Of a DNA stretch of 48,580 nucleotides, positions 36,796 to 44,048 are shown piece after piece. Both the position numbers and the translations under genes were made by a program. This stretch comes from CTSOIL-112 sp964293815 (GTDB lineage Bacteria; Pseudomonadota; Gammaproteobacteria; Burkholderiales; Burkholderiaceae). The notes beneath the pieces were generated by a model. That model saw only the letters and a program-made list of their open reading frames with translations, was not told the origin of the DNA and searched no databases. Location of the stretch: the NCBI GenBank assembly GCA_964293815.1, contig CAXYYC010000017.1:1-48580 (forward strand), read 5' to 3'. Each line of letters starts with the position of its first letter. Position 1 is the first letter of the stretch.

Positions 36796-37818
36796 TCAAT
36801 GCTGTTGGTTGCGTGAAATCAACCATTTCGCAAAACCCAAAACAATGGTTGTGATCAAGAACAACACCAAGGCCAAAGCCAATAAAGCCGAACGATGCTC
36901 GTCCGAACTCGCCTCGTTAAACTCATTTGCCAACGTTGACGCAATACTATTACCCGGTGCAAACAGCGACAGATTCAGCCCATGCGCGTTACCGATCACA
37001 AACGTCACCGCCATCGTCTCGCCCAAAGCACGTCCCAAACCGAGCATCACACCGCCGACCATACCGATTTTTGTGTGTGGAATCACAATATTGCGCACCA
37101 CTTCCCAAGTCGTCGCGCCCAAACCATATGCGGACTCCTTGAGCATCGGCGGCACGAGGCTAAACACATCGCGCAACACCGCCGTGATGAACGGCACAAT
37201 CATGATCGCCAATACCACGCCGGCGGTCAAAACACCCACACCCAAAGCAGGACCTGAGAACAAATGACCGATGACCGGCACATTGCCCAGCGTCACCGCC
37301 AGCGCAGGCTGAACGTACTTAATGAACAGCGGCGCGATCACAAACAAGCCCCACATACCGTAAATGATCGATGGAATCGCAGCCAGCAACTCAATCGCCG
37401 TACCGAGCGGACGACGCAACCAAGCAGGCGCCAATTCCGTCAAAAACATCGCAATCCCGATACTGACCGGCAAAGCCAAAAAAATCGCAATTCCCGAGGT
37501 AATCAGCGTACCGGCCACCGGACCGAGCGCACCAAAATCCCCCGCAGCAGAATCCCACTGCTCTTTGGTTAAAAAGCCGAAACCCTCTTTTTCCCAAGTC
37601 GGCAAAGAGCCGAAAATCAGAGAAATGATGATCCCCGCCAATAAAATCAATACCAACCACGCATTTGCTTCGGTCAGCCACTTAAATCCTTTGTCTACCC
37701 ACGGATTCGGATGAATTTTTGATGCGCCGCTTTGCGTATTGTTTGGCGCAGCATTGTTCGTTCCACCCGCTCCTGCATTGGTATCATTGGATATCGCGCT
37801 TTGCACACTATTCACCAT
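36796..37818 (-). CDS. pstC: Phosphate ABC transporter permease PstC
   Basis: A 340-residue inner-membrane permease. Helices begin near residue 45 after a hydrophilic Asn/Ala-rich N-terminus longer than in E. coli. GTLITSGIAIFLALPVSIGI, AAIPSIIYGMWGLFVIAP and the coupling loop LKESAYGLGATTWEVVRNIV are the PstC signatures. Start ATG 37818 has AAGGG just upstream; an in-frame ATG at 37860 has no ribosome site and would sit closer to the hairpin at 37942-37970. Transcription probably continues from pstS past that hairpin. Confidence 0.95.
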   Translation of the reverse strand: MVNSVQSAISNDTNAGAGGTNNAAPNNTQSGASKIHPNPWVDKGFKWLTEANAWLVLILLAGIIISLIFGSLPTWEKEGFGFLTKEQWDSAAGDFGALGPVAGTLITSGIAIFLALPVSIGIAMFLTELAPAWLRRPLGTAIELLAAIPSIIYGMWGLFVIAPLFIKYVQPALAVTLGNVPVIGHLFSGPALGVGVLTAGVVLAIMIVPFITAVLRDVFSLVPPMLKESAYGLGATTWEVVRNIVIPHTKIGMVGGVMLGLGRALGETMAVTFVIGNAHGLNLSLFAPGNSIASTLANEFNEASSDEHRSALLALALVLFLITTIVLGFAKWLISRNQQH

Positions 37819-37941
37819 ATCACCCTTAGTTTTGCGTGTTGCCCGATGCTTGCCGAGCATTCACTTGTCAAATATGTTCAAACGTTTTGGAACATTTTTT
37901 GGACACTTTGAACCTATTTTTAAATCTATTGAGACATGAAA

Positions 37942-37970
37942 AAGGCTGAATCAATCCATGATCCAGCCTT
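37942..37970 (-). terminator. Hairpin after pstS, partial terminator
   Basis: AAGGCTG (37942-37948) pairs with CAGCCTT (37964-37970), extended inside by ATCA/TGAT across one mismatch. On the minus strand it is followed by a T-run (CCTTTTTCATG). It lies 45 bases past the pstS stop and 124 bases before pstC, where a leaky terminator would give more PstS than PstCAB. Confidence 0.75.
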
Positions 37971-38014
37971 CTCATCAATGAACCATACCCAATGAGATAG
38001 GCCAGTTCAATCCT

Positions 38015-39082
38015 TTACAGCACAGGTTTACCAGATGCGTCGGTAATTTGCTTCCAGCTTTCCTTAATTTTGCCAACCACATTGTCTGGCAAAGGAATGT
38101 ATTCCAAAGCAGATGCTTGCGCTTGACCTTTGCTCAATGCCCAGTCAAAGAATTTCAATACTTCAGCCGAGTTTTTCGCGTTATCCACTTTCTTGTGCAT
38201 CAAGATGAACGTCGCGCCAGTAATCGGCCAAGTTTTTTCGCCGGCTTGGTTATTCAAAGAAATACCCATGCCTGGTTTTGCACTCCAGTCGGCAGTGGCA
38301 GCGGCTGCGGCAAATGCTTCGGCAGTTGGCGCAACCAATTTGCCTTCTTTGTTGACCAAAGACGCAGCAGGCATACCGTTTTTCTTCGCATACGCATACT
38401 CAACGTAGCCAATCGCACCTGGCAATTGTTTCACGCTGGCTGCGACACCATCGTTACCTTTACCGCCGACTGTGCCGGCTTCCCATTTCGGGTCTTTGCT
38501 CGCGCCGATGGCTTTCCAGCCTTCGTTTACTTGCGCCAAGTAGTCGGTGAACAAGTACGTTGTGCCAGAACCGTCCGAACGACGAACCACTTTAATTTCG
38601 GTATCCGGCAATTTCGCATCAGGATTTAATTTCACAATCGCAGGGTCATTCCACTTTTTGATTTTCAACAAGTAAATATCGCCCAAAACCGCGCCATCCA
38701 AGTTCAATGAACCCACGCCTTCAATGTGGTAAACCGGAACCACGCCACCGATCACCGCAGGGAATTGCAAGAGGCTTTCTTGATCCAACATTTCGCCTTT
38801 TTGCGGCTCATCAGTTGCACCGAAATCAACGGTTTTCTTTTTGATCGCGTCGATACCCGCGCTTGAGCCTGTACCTTGGTAGTTGATCGCTACGCCAGTC
38901 GCACCTTTATAATCAGACGCCCATTTGGTATAAATCGGTGCTGGGAAGGTTGCACCTGAACCATTCAAAGCTGAAACTGCTGCCTTTTGCTCGCCGCCCG
39001 CTTCTTTGCCACCGCCACAGCCAACCAATGCCGTTGACAAAACCAAAGCCGCCATACCTGTTAATAAATATTTAAAACGCAT
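38015..39082 (-). CDS. pstS: Phosphate-binding protein PstS
   Basis: A 355-residue periplasmic phosphate-binding protein. The signal segment ends in a lipobox (STALVGC, Cys22), so it is probably a lipoprotein, unlike soluble E. coli PstS. Phosphate-binding loops are LNGSGATFPAPIY, YQGTGSSAGIDAI, FGATDEP and RRSDGSGTTYLFTDYL. The ribosome site AGGAGG is very strong. It is the first gene of the pst-pho set and is preceded by a Pho box and -10 element. A hairpin separates it from pstC. Confidence 0.97.
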   Translation of the reverse strand: MRFKYLLTGMAALVLSTALVGCGGGKEAGGEQKAAVSALNGSGATFPAPIYTKWASDYKGATGVAINYQGTGSSAGIDAIKKKTVDFGATDEPQKGEMLDQESLLQFPAVIGGVVPVYHIEGVGSLNLDGAVLGDIYLLKIKKWNDPAIVKLNPDAKLPDTEIKVVRRSDGSGTTYLFTDYLAQVNEGWKAIGASKDPKWEAGTVGGKGNDGVAASVKQLPGAIGYVEYAYAKKNGMPAASLVNKEGKLVAPTAEAFAAAAATADWSAKPGMGISLNNQAGEKTWPITGATFILMHKKVDNAKNSAEVLKFFDWALSKGQAQASALEYIPLPDNVVGKIKESWKQITDASGKPVL

Positions 39083-39187
39083 CGCTTCCTCCTAAGAAAT
39101 TGAATAAAACCCATCGATTCATTGCCTACCGCCTAAAAATCACTACCCGCAACAAATCTGAACACGAATCCTTGAACAACTGACGAC

Positions 39188-39221
39188 ACTATATTTCGTC
39201 AATGTGACAATTTCGTGACAA
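39188..39221 (-). promoter_or_regulatory. Pho box and -10 element of the pstS promoter
   Basis: On the minus strand, 39221 to 39204 reads TTGTCACGAAATTGTCAC: two identical seven-base units TTGTCAC separated by four bases, as in the PhoB consensus CTGTCAT-N4-CTGTCAT. Ten bases further is TATAGT (39193-39188), the spacing at which PhoB replaces the -35 contact of sigma-70. Transcription would begin near 39181, leaving a leader of about 100 bases. Confidence 0.88.
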
Positions 39222-39372
39222 CACGATGAATCGGTCATTTATACGCCGACTGCGGCTTTTATGCATATATCAAGCTCAAATTTTGCTAACAAAACACGGC
39301 CTTATCGAGGTTCTTGTGTGCAACTTAGCCGTGTTTTTTTGGCATAATGATGGCTGAACTCAAGGAGCTTCT

Positions 39373-40146
39373 ATGAAAATCGCCACTTGGAACGTCAATT
39401 CCCTCAAAGTCCGCCTGCCGCAAGTGCTGGACTACATGAACCACACCGATACCGATGTATTGTGTTTGCAAGAAACCAAAATGACCGATGACGTATTTCC
39501 ACTCTCGGCATTCACCGACGCGGGGCTGCATGTGGCATTCGTAGGGCAAAAAACCTACAACGGCGTAGCGATCATCAGCCGCACCCCTGCGACCGATATT
39601 CAAAAAAACCTGCCGAATTTCGAAGATGAGCAAAAGCGCGTGATCTGCGCCACGATCAGTGATGTGCGCATCATCAACACCTATATCGTCAACGGGCAGT
39701 CGTTGGAAAGTGATAAATTTACCTACAAAATAAATTGGTTGGCCGCGTTGACCGAGTTTCTCAGCGATGAGCTGAAAAAATACCCAAAACTCGCGCTGCT
39801 GGGCGATTTTAATATCGCGCCCACCGACGCCGACGTCCACAATCCCGACAAATGGCTCGGCTGTAATTTGGTCTCGCCGCAGGAGCGCGCGGCCTTTCAA
39901 AAACTGTTGGATTTGGGACTGACCGACGCATTTCGGCTGTTCGAGCAGCCTGAAAAAGCGTTTTCTTGGTGGGATTATCGGCAAATGGCATTCCGTCGCA
40001 ATGCCGGCCTGCGCATCGATCACATTCTGCTGAGTCAACCACTGGCGCAATTGTGCGTTAAATGTGAAATTGACAAAGAACCACGTCGACATGAACAACC
40101 CTCCGACCACACACCGGTTTGGGCCAAATTGGACATCGACACATGA
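39373..40146 (+). CDS. xth: Exonuclease III (AP endonuclease)
   Basis: A 257-residue Mg-dependent exonuclease/AP endonuclease of the ExoIII branch, acting in base-excision repair. MKIATWNVNSLKVRLPQVLDY is the classical start; LQETKMTDD holds the metal-binding Glu, LLGDFNIAPTDADVHNPDKW the catalytic Asp-Asn, and RIDHILLS plus SDHTPVWA the closing Asp-His. AAGGAG before ATG 39373 supports the start. Its stop TGA overlaps the ATG of the NlpC/P60 gene (ATGA at 40143). Confidence 0.96.
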   Translation: MKIATWNVNSLKVRLPQVLDYMNHTDTDVLCLQETKMTDDVFPLSAFTDAGLHVAFVGQKTYNGVAIISRTPATDIQKNLPNFEDEQKRVICATISDVRIINTYIVNGQSLESDKFTYKINWLAALTEFLSDELKKYPKLALLGDFNIAPTDADVHNPDKWLGCNLVSPQERAAFQKLLDLGLTDAFRLFEQPEKAFSWWDYRQMAFRRNAGLRIDHILLSQPLAQLCVKCEIDKEPRRHEQPSDHTPVWAKLDIDT

Positions 40147-40706
40147 ATATCGTTATCTTCACTACTCACACCACACAGCGTACCAGCCCATCATCTGCCC
40201 GACTGAGTTGGTTAAGTCGCGGATTGCTGTCATTGGCCTTGGTATCGCTCATCAGTGCCTGCGCCACAACCGCACCCTCGCGCCAAGGTAAATACAAAGG
40301 CAAAACGCCGCAAAATGTCAGCGTCGCCGCCGGACCAAATCGCGACGTTGCCGTATACGCCATGCGGTTTCTCGGCACACCGTACCGCTACGGCGGCAGT
40401 TCACCTGCTGAGGGCTTTGACTGCTCCGGCTTGGTTCAATACGCCAGCAAAAAATCCCTCAACCTCAACTTGCCGCGCCGTACCTCCGAGCAAGCCAGCT
40501 ACGGTAGCCCCATTTCGTTTAGCAACCTCAAAGCGGGTGACTTACTCTTTTTCAATATTTCCGGCCAAGCCAATTCACACGTCGGCATCTACCTCGGGCA
40601 AACCTATTTCGTCCACGCACCGAGTAGCGGCGGCGCGGTACGGGTTGAGGATTACACCTTGGACTATTGGCAAACGCGCTTTAGCGGCGCGCGCCGAATT
40701 CGCTAA
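40143..40706 (+). CDS. NlpC/P60 family lipoprotein (putative murein endopeptidase)
   Basis: A 187-residue protein with a signal segment (about 22-39) ending in lipobox ISAC (Cys40), then an NlpC/P60 Cys-peptidase domain (about 65-187). The catalytic triad is Cys94 in GFDCSGLVQY, His146 in NSHVGIYLG and His158 in YFVHAPSSGG. It resembles MepS/Spr-type lipoproteins that cut peptidoglycan cross-links during growth; the exact bond is not known here. Start ATG 40143 overlaps the xth stop, so translation is coupled with the repair gene. Whether the lipoprotein stays in the inner or outer membrane is unknown; the residue after Cys is Ala, which favours the outer membrane. Confidence 0.92.
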   Translation: MNIVIFTTHTTQRTSPSSARLSWLSRGLLSLALVSLISACATTAPSRQGKYKGKTPQNVSVAAGPNRDVAVYAMRFLGTPYRYGGSSPAEGFDCSGLVQYASKKSLNLNLPRRTSEQASYGSPISFSNLKAGDLLFFNISGQANSHVGIYLGQTYFVHAPSSGGAVRVEDYTLDYWQTRFSGARRIR

Positions 40707-40748
40707 ACACCGATAACAAACACCACACTCAGCCCATTGGAGCAATAC

Positions 40749-41186
40749 ATGAACGCACGCCTCACACAGCTTTTCAGCATCGGCCTTGTCAGCCTAACCC
40801 TCGCGGCCTGTGCCGCAACCGACAGCAATTCCCAAAGCCCTTCAGCGGATGCCCGCGCCAGTCTGGGCAAAATCACCCAAAAGCAAACCATCCAACAGTA
40901 TTCCCAACGCCGCAGTAGTCCTGTGGATGTCAGTGTCGGCGTAGGCGGTGGCGGCCATGTCGGCTGGGGCGTGAACGTCGGCTTGGGACAAATTTTCAAC
41001 ATCGGCCAGCTAAGCTCGCCCGAAGTTATGTACCGCTACACCGTACAAACCAATCCGAACGAAACCTTTATTGTACAAACCGGCGATGAGTTTAACGTCA
41101 ATGACTGCGTGACCCTGTGGCAACGCAGCAACGATGCCACCTATCCGCGCATCCGCATCAACAGCAGCTGCACCCTACCACGTTAA
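40749..41186 (+). CDS. Small lipoprotein of unknown function
   Basis: A 145-residue protein with a signal peptide ending in lipobox LAAC (about residue 22). The mature part has a Gly/Val-rich strand-like stretch (PVDVSVGVGGGGHVGWGVNV, about residues 57-76) followed by a compact C-terminal half with two Cys (NDCVTLW and NSSCTLP). I do not recognise a family, though small outer-membrane lipoproteins with a similar Gly-rich strand occur near NlpC/P60 genes. GGAG at 40739-40742 supports ATG 40749. It follows the NlpC/P60 gene by 42 bases and may belong to the same transcript. Confidence 0.7.
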   Translation: MNARLTQLFSIGLVSLTLAACAATDSNSQSPSADARASLGKITQKQTIQQYSQRRSSPVDVSVGVGGGGHVGWGVNVGLGQIFNIGQLSSPEVMYRYTVQTNPNETFIVQTGDEFNVNDCVTLWQRSNDATYPRIRINSSCTLPR

Positions 41187-41197
41187 ACGCGAACAAG

Positions 41198-41521
41198 ATG
41201 AGTGATTTAGAGAAAAAACTAACCGACATTCAGCAACGCTACGAACAACTGCGCACCGATATTGACGCGCTGACCGAACTCAACCAGCGCCTACCAGAGA
41301 TTCGCCAACGCATGACTGAGTTACTCAACTACTATCAAAATGACTGGATGCTGGATGTTGAGAAAATAGAGCAACAGCCCGATCTGGCGCGGCGTATCAA
41401 CGCTGCCGCTACCGCCGACCACTACTCGGTGCTGGGACAGGATACCATCTGGAATCTGCTGGAAGACACGCAACAGGAAAGCAAGGCAATGATCAAGCAC
41501 TTGGTAGATTTGCTGCCATAA
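41198..41521 (+). CDS. DUF4298-like small helical protein
   Basis: A 107-residue cytoplasmic protein, predicted mostly helical, with a coiled-coil-like start (MSDLEKKLTDIQQRYEQLRT). The stretches LLNYYQNDWMLDVEKIEQQP and YSVLGQDTIWNLLEDTQQ match the DUF4298 pattern (YY...W..D.......LS.D.IWNLL). No function is known for the family. Start ATG 41198 lies 11 bases after the lipoprotein stop; a longer frame overlapping that gene is rejected. It is the last of four same-strand genes beginning with xth. Confidence 0.75.
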   Translation: MSDLEKKLTDIQQRYEQLRTDIDALTELNQRLPEIRQRMTELLNYYQNDWMLDVEKIEQQPDLARRINAAATADHYSVLGQDTIWNLLEDTQQESKAMIKHLVDLLP

Positions 41522-41542
41522 ACGACGCGGGTATTGAGGTTG

Positions 41543-41962
41543 TTAGGCAAATACCCCGTCCACATACCACCAGCGCCCGTGTTCATGCACAAAACGACTG
41601 GTTTCATGCAAACGCTGAGCGGCGGCGCCACCGACTTTGTATTTAGCAATAAACTCCACGAACGCCTCATCCGCCTGCGTACCGTCGAATGCTCGGCGAA
41701 TCGTCAGCCCCAACCATTTGGTACTGAGCTGCTGAGCCTCCTGCGCCAAACTACTGTGCAAATTTGGATCGCGCGTACTCACATGCCAAGTATTGAATAA
41801 ATAGTCAGCAAGATCATACACATACGCACAATAACGGGAGCGCATCAGCGCCTGCGCCGTGGGCGGAAGCGATTCGCCGAGGTGGTATGGCGCACAGCAT
41901 TGAGCATAATGCGCCCCCGAACCGCAGGGACACGGAGACGCTGACTGATCTGCTTTTTTCAT
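41543..41962 (-). CDS. YchJ family protein (UPF0225)
   Basis: A 139-residue protein with an N-terminal SEC-C zinc motif CPCGSGAHYAQCC (about residues 10-22) and an NTF2-like domain typical of YchJ: AQALMRSRYCAYVYDLADYLFNTWH, then FVEFIAKYK and a final RFVHEHGRWWYVDG. The function is unknown. The start ATG 41962 shares one base with the nudB stop (TGATG), so the two are translationally coupled. A longer frame from 42058 reads through nudB in another frame and is rejected. Confidence 0.93.
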   Translation of the reverse strand: MKKADQSASPCPCGSGAHYAQCCAPYHLGESLPPTAQALMRSRYCAYVYDLADYLFNTWHVSTRDPNLHSSLAQEAQQLSTKWLGLTIRRAFDGTQADEAFVEFIAKYKVGGAAAQRLHETSRFVHEHGRWWYVDGVFA

Positions 41963-42471
41963 CAAAAATTCCCGTCCATAGGCATTCGATACGACGACTT
42001 GGACACATACGCCTGTGCCAAACGACGAATTGCACCGGCATTGTTCCAAGAAAAACACGCATCCGCCGCCTGCTCAAATGGCAACCACTGAAACGCCACA
42101 TGCTCACGCGGTGCGAGACGAATCGGTACGCGCGTATCCGGCACGCACAGCGCGAATTGATGCTCAACATTATGAGTCACGCCGGGCGCGTAACGATAGC
42201 GCCATTGCTCGAAAATCTCGTAAGTCACTTCCGACTGTAAATCACGCAACTGATAGTCGTCCGCGCGCAAACCCGTTTCTTCAAATAACTCGCGCTTGGC
42301 CGCCAACACAGGCAACTCATCCTCAGCATCCAAACTGCCCGTGACCGATTGCCAAAAATCGTGATCAAACTCTGCTTTAGGCGCACGTTTGAGCATCAAA
42401 AATTGCAAATCCGGTGTATGAATCATCACCAAAACCGAACGCGGAATCTTAAAAGCCTTCATCAAAATCAT
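41962..42471 (-). CDS. nudB: Dihydroneopterin triphosphate diphosphatase NudB
   Basis: A 169-residue Nudix hydrolase removing pyrophosphate from dihydroneopterin triphosphate, an early step of folate synthesis. KIPRSVLVMIHTPD and DFWQSVTGSLD are the NudB openings, and the Nudix box is GSLDAEDELPVLAAKREL followed by FEETGL. The box has six rather than five residues between the Gly and the first Glu, as I recall for Burkholderia NudB. ATG 42471 (MILMKAF) and ATG 42462 (MKAFKIP) are both possible; the second gives the usual family N-terminus. In many betaproteobacteria nudB lies near aspS, but here it is 39 kb away, paired with ychJ. Confidence 0.92.
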   Translation of the reverse strand: MILMKAFKIPRSVLVMIHTPDLQFLMLKRAPKAEFDHDFWQSVTGSLDAEDELPVLAAKRELFEETGLRADDYQLRDLQSEVTYEIFEQWRYRYAPGVTHNVEHQFALCVPDTRVPIRLAPREHVAFQWLPFEQAADACFSWNNAGAIRRLAQAYVSKSSYRMPMDGNF

Positions 42472-42547
42472 CCAAAAAGCAAGGAATGCGCCGAGCGCTT
42501 CGTTTAAAATAGCACGGTTTCCATATCATTTAAATAAAGGTTGTACC

Positions 42548-42994
42548 ATGCACATCGACATCAAAATCATTAATCCGCTGATGAAAGATCAACTGCCGCA
42601 TTATGCCACAGCAGGCAGTGCCGGCCTTGACCTTCGCGCCTGCATCAGCGAAAAAATCATACTCGAACCGGGTCAAACTGTGCTCATCCCCACCGGCTTG
42701 GCCATTCATCTGGCCGACACCAACTACGCCGCCATGATTTTGCCGCGCAGTGGTCTCGGACACAAACACGGCGTGGTTTTGGGCAACTTAGTCGGATTGA
42801 TTGATTCGGATTATCAAGGCGAGCTGATGGTTTCTACTTGGAATCGTGGCAATACCCCATTCACCATCGAACCATTCGAGCGCATCGCCCAAATGGTCAT
42901 CGTGCCAGTTGTGCAAGCGCAGTTCAATTTAGTTGAAGACTTCAACGCCTCTGATCGCGGCGCAGGCGGATTTGGCAGTACTGGAACGAAGTAA
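42548..42994 (+). CDS. dut: dUTP diphosphatase
   Basis: A 148-residue trimeric dUTPase that converts dUTP to dUMP, keeping uracil out of DNA and supplying dTMP synthesis. Motifs in order: AGSAGLDLRA (1), PRSGLGHKHGVVLGN (2), GLIDSDYQGELMV (3), ERIAQMVIVPV (4) and RGAGGFGSTG (5). The family-typical Leu-Lys-His of motif 2 reads His-Lys-His (GHKHG) here, a small variation. It is divergent from nudB, with a 76-base gap holding both promoters, and ends at a strong terminator. Confidence 0.97.
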   Translation: MHIDIKIINPLMKDQLPHYATAGSAGLDLRACISEKIILEPGQTVLIPTGLAIHLADTNYAAMILPRSGLGHKHGVVLGNLVGLIDSDYQGELMVSTWNRGNTPFTIEPFERIAQMVIVPVVQAQFNLVEDFNASDRGAGGFGSTGTK

Positions 42995-43065
42995 TTCAAG
43001 CAAATGACTGCATCGCTCAAGGATTCTGAAGCGGTATCTAATTCAAATAAAAGTATTAAAAAAAT

Positions 43066-43096
43066 GCCTGATGAACTTCATCAGGCGTTTTTTTTT
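43066..43096 (+). terminator. Terminator of dut
   Basis: GCCTGATG (43066-43073) and CATCAGGC (43079-43086) form the stem, followed by a run of T at 43088-43096. A-rich sequence on the left would allow it to serve the tpgA-like gene on the other strand too. Confidence 0.9.
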
Positions 43097-43148
43097 GAAA
43101 TGATGATGCGTCAGAACTTTTTTAACTTAAAGCCCATCAGATGAGACC

Positions 43149-43973
43149 TTATTTCCGTTGACCAGTAACATTCACTTCCACTCGGCGATCTGCTTGCAAA
43201 CACGCAGATAATGCCGGCGTATAGGTATTGCCCACACAGCCTTGCGACACTGGATTGGACTCGCCTGCTCCGACTGCAGTCATTTTCGAGGCTTCCAAAC
43301 CTTCACTTACCAACAAGCTGCGAATGGAGTTGGCTCGTGATTGAGACAGCGCCAAGTTATGGGCATCCGAACCCAGACGATCTGTATAGCCAATGACCGC
43401 AATTTTGTCTACCGACTGATAATCATTCTGAATTTTTGACGCCAAGTTGCGTACGGCTTCGCGCCCTTCATTCCGAATATCAGCCACGCTTGAGCGATTA
43501 TGCGGGAACAAAATTTCATTATTTAAGGTATAACGACCCGCATTAGACGGCGCACCATTCACGATTGCCGCACAGCCTTCTGGTTTCCAATAAAAACTTT
43601 GGCCTTTGTACTCGGTGTCGAAAATCACTTTGTATTGGCACAAAGTTGGTTTCGTATCTTTAGGGCCTTGCAATTGGAAAATATAATCCCATTCACGTAC
43701 ACCCCACATCCCTTCGGCAAATTGCGGCGCACCAAACATGCCATACAACTGCTCTTTCGTCACACCCGGAGCCACTTTGCGCAAATCGGCTAAATCAGGG
43801 AATGTACCTTGTGGACCGCCATCGTTACGCCATGCTTTATCCAAATCAGGGAAAACAATTTGATCGGCTTGTTTGCCATCGTCGTTAAGACCCCAGCTAA
43901 CATAAGATGAACAACCTTGTAACAAACCCACAGAAACCGCCAAAGTCCCTAACAACACATTGATTTTTTTCAT
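43149..43973 (-). CDS. OmpA-family lipoprotein with SmpA/OmlA domain (TpgA-like adhesin partner)
   Basis: A 274-residue lipoprotein: signal peptide with lipobox LLQGC (Cys21), an SmpA/OmlA (BamE-like) domain at about 65-140 (LRKVAPGVTKEQLYGMFGAP), and an OmpA C-terminal peptidoglycan-binding domain at about 165-270 with GYTDRLGSDAHNLALSQSRA, whose Asp and Arg would bind diaminopimelate. The same two-domain make-up and position, right after a trimeric autotransporter gene, is described for Acinetobacter TpgA, which forms a complex with adhesin AtaA and the cell wall. I infer the same job here. It lies 75 bases downstream of the adhesin gene on the same strand, with an 11-bp hairpin in between. 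Confidence 0.85.
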   Translation of the reverse strand: MKKINVLLGTLAVSVGLLQGCSSYVSWGLNDDGKQADQIVFPDLDKAWRNDGGPQGTFPDLADLRKVAPGVTKEQLYGMFGAPQFAEGMWGVREWDYIFQLQGPKDTKPTLCQYKVIFDTEYKGQSFYWKPEGCAAIVNGAPSNAGRYTLNNEILFPHNRSSVADIRNEGREAVRNLASKIQNDYQSVDKIAVIGYTDRLGSDAHNLALSQSRANSIRSLLVSEGLEASKMTAVGAGESNPVSQGCVGNTYTPALSACLQADRRVEVNVTGQRK

Positions 43974-44006
43974 AAAACTATCCTATTTTGTTCGTTTTAC
44001 TTGAGA

Positions 44007-44031
44007 CCGTGGGTAGACGTTCTACCCACGG
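44007..44031 (-). other. Intercistronic hairpin between adhesin and tpgA-like gene
   Basis: CCGTGGGTAGA (44007-44017) and TCTACCCACGG (44021-44031) form a perfect 11-bp stem with a three-base loop. There is no T-run on the minus side (TCTCAAG follows), so it is a weak intrinsic terminator at best and may instead protect or uncouple the two messages. Confidence 0.6.
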
Positions 44032-44048
44032 CTGGTTTATGACAAAAA

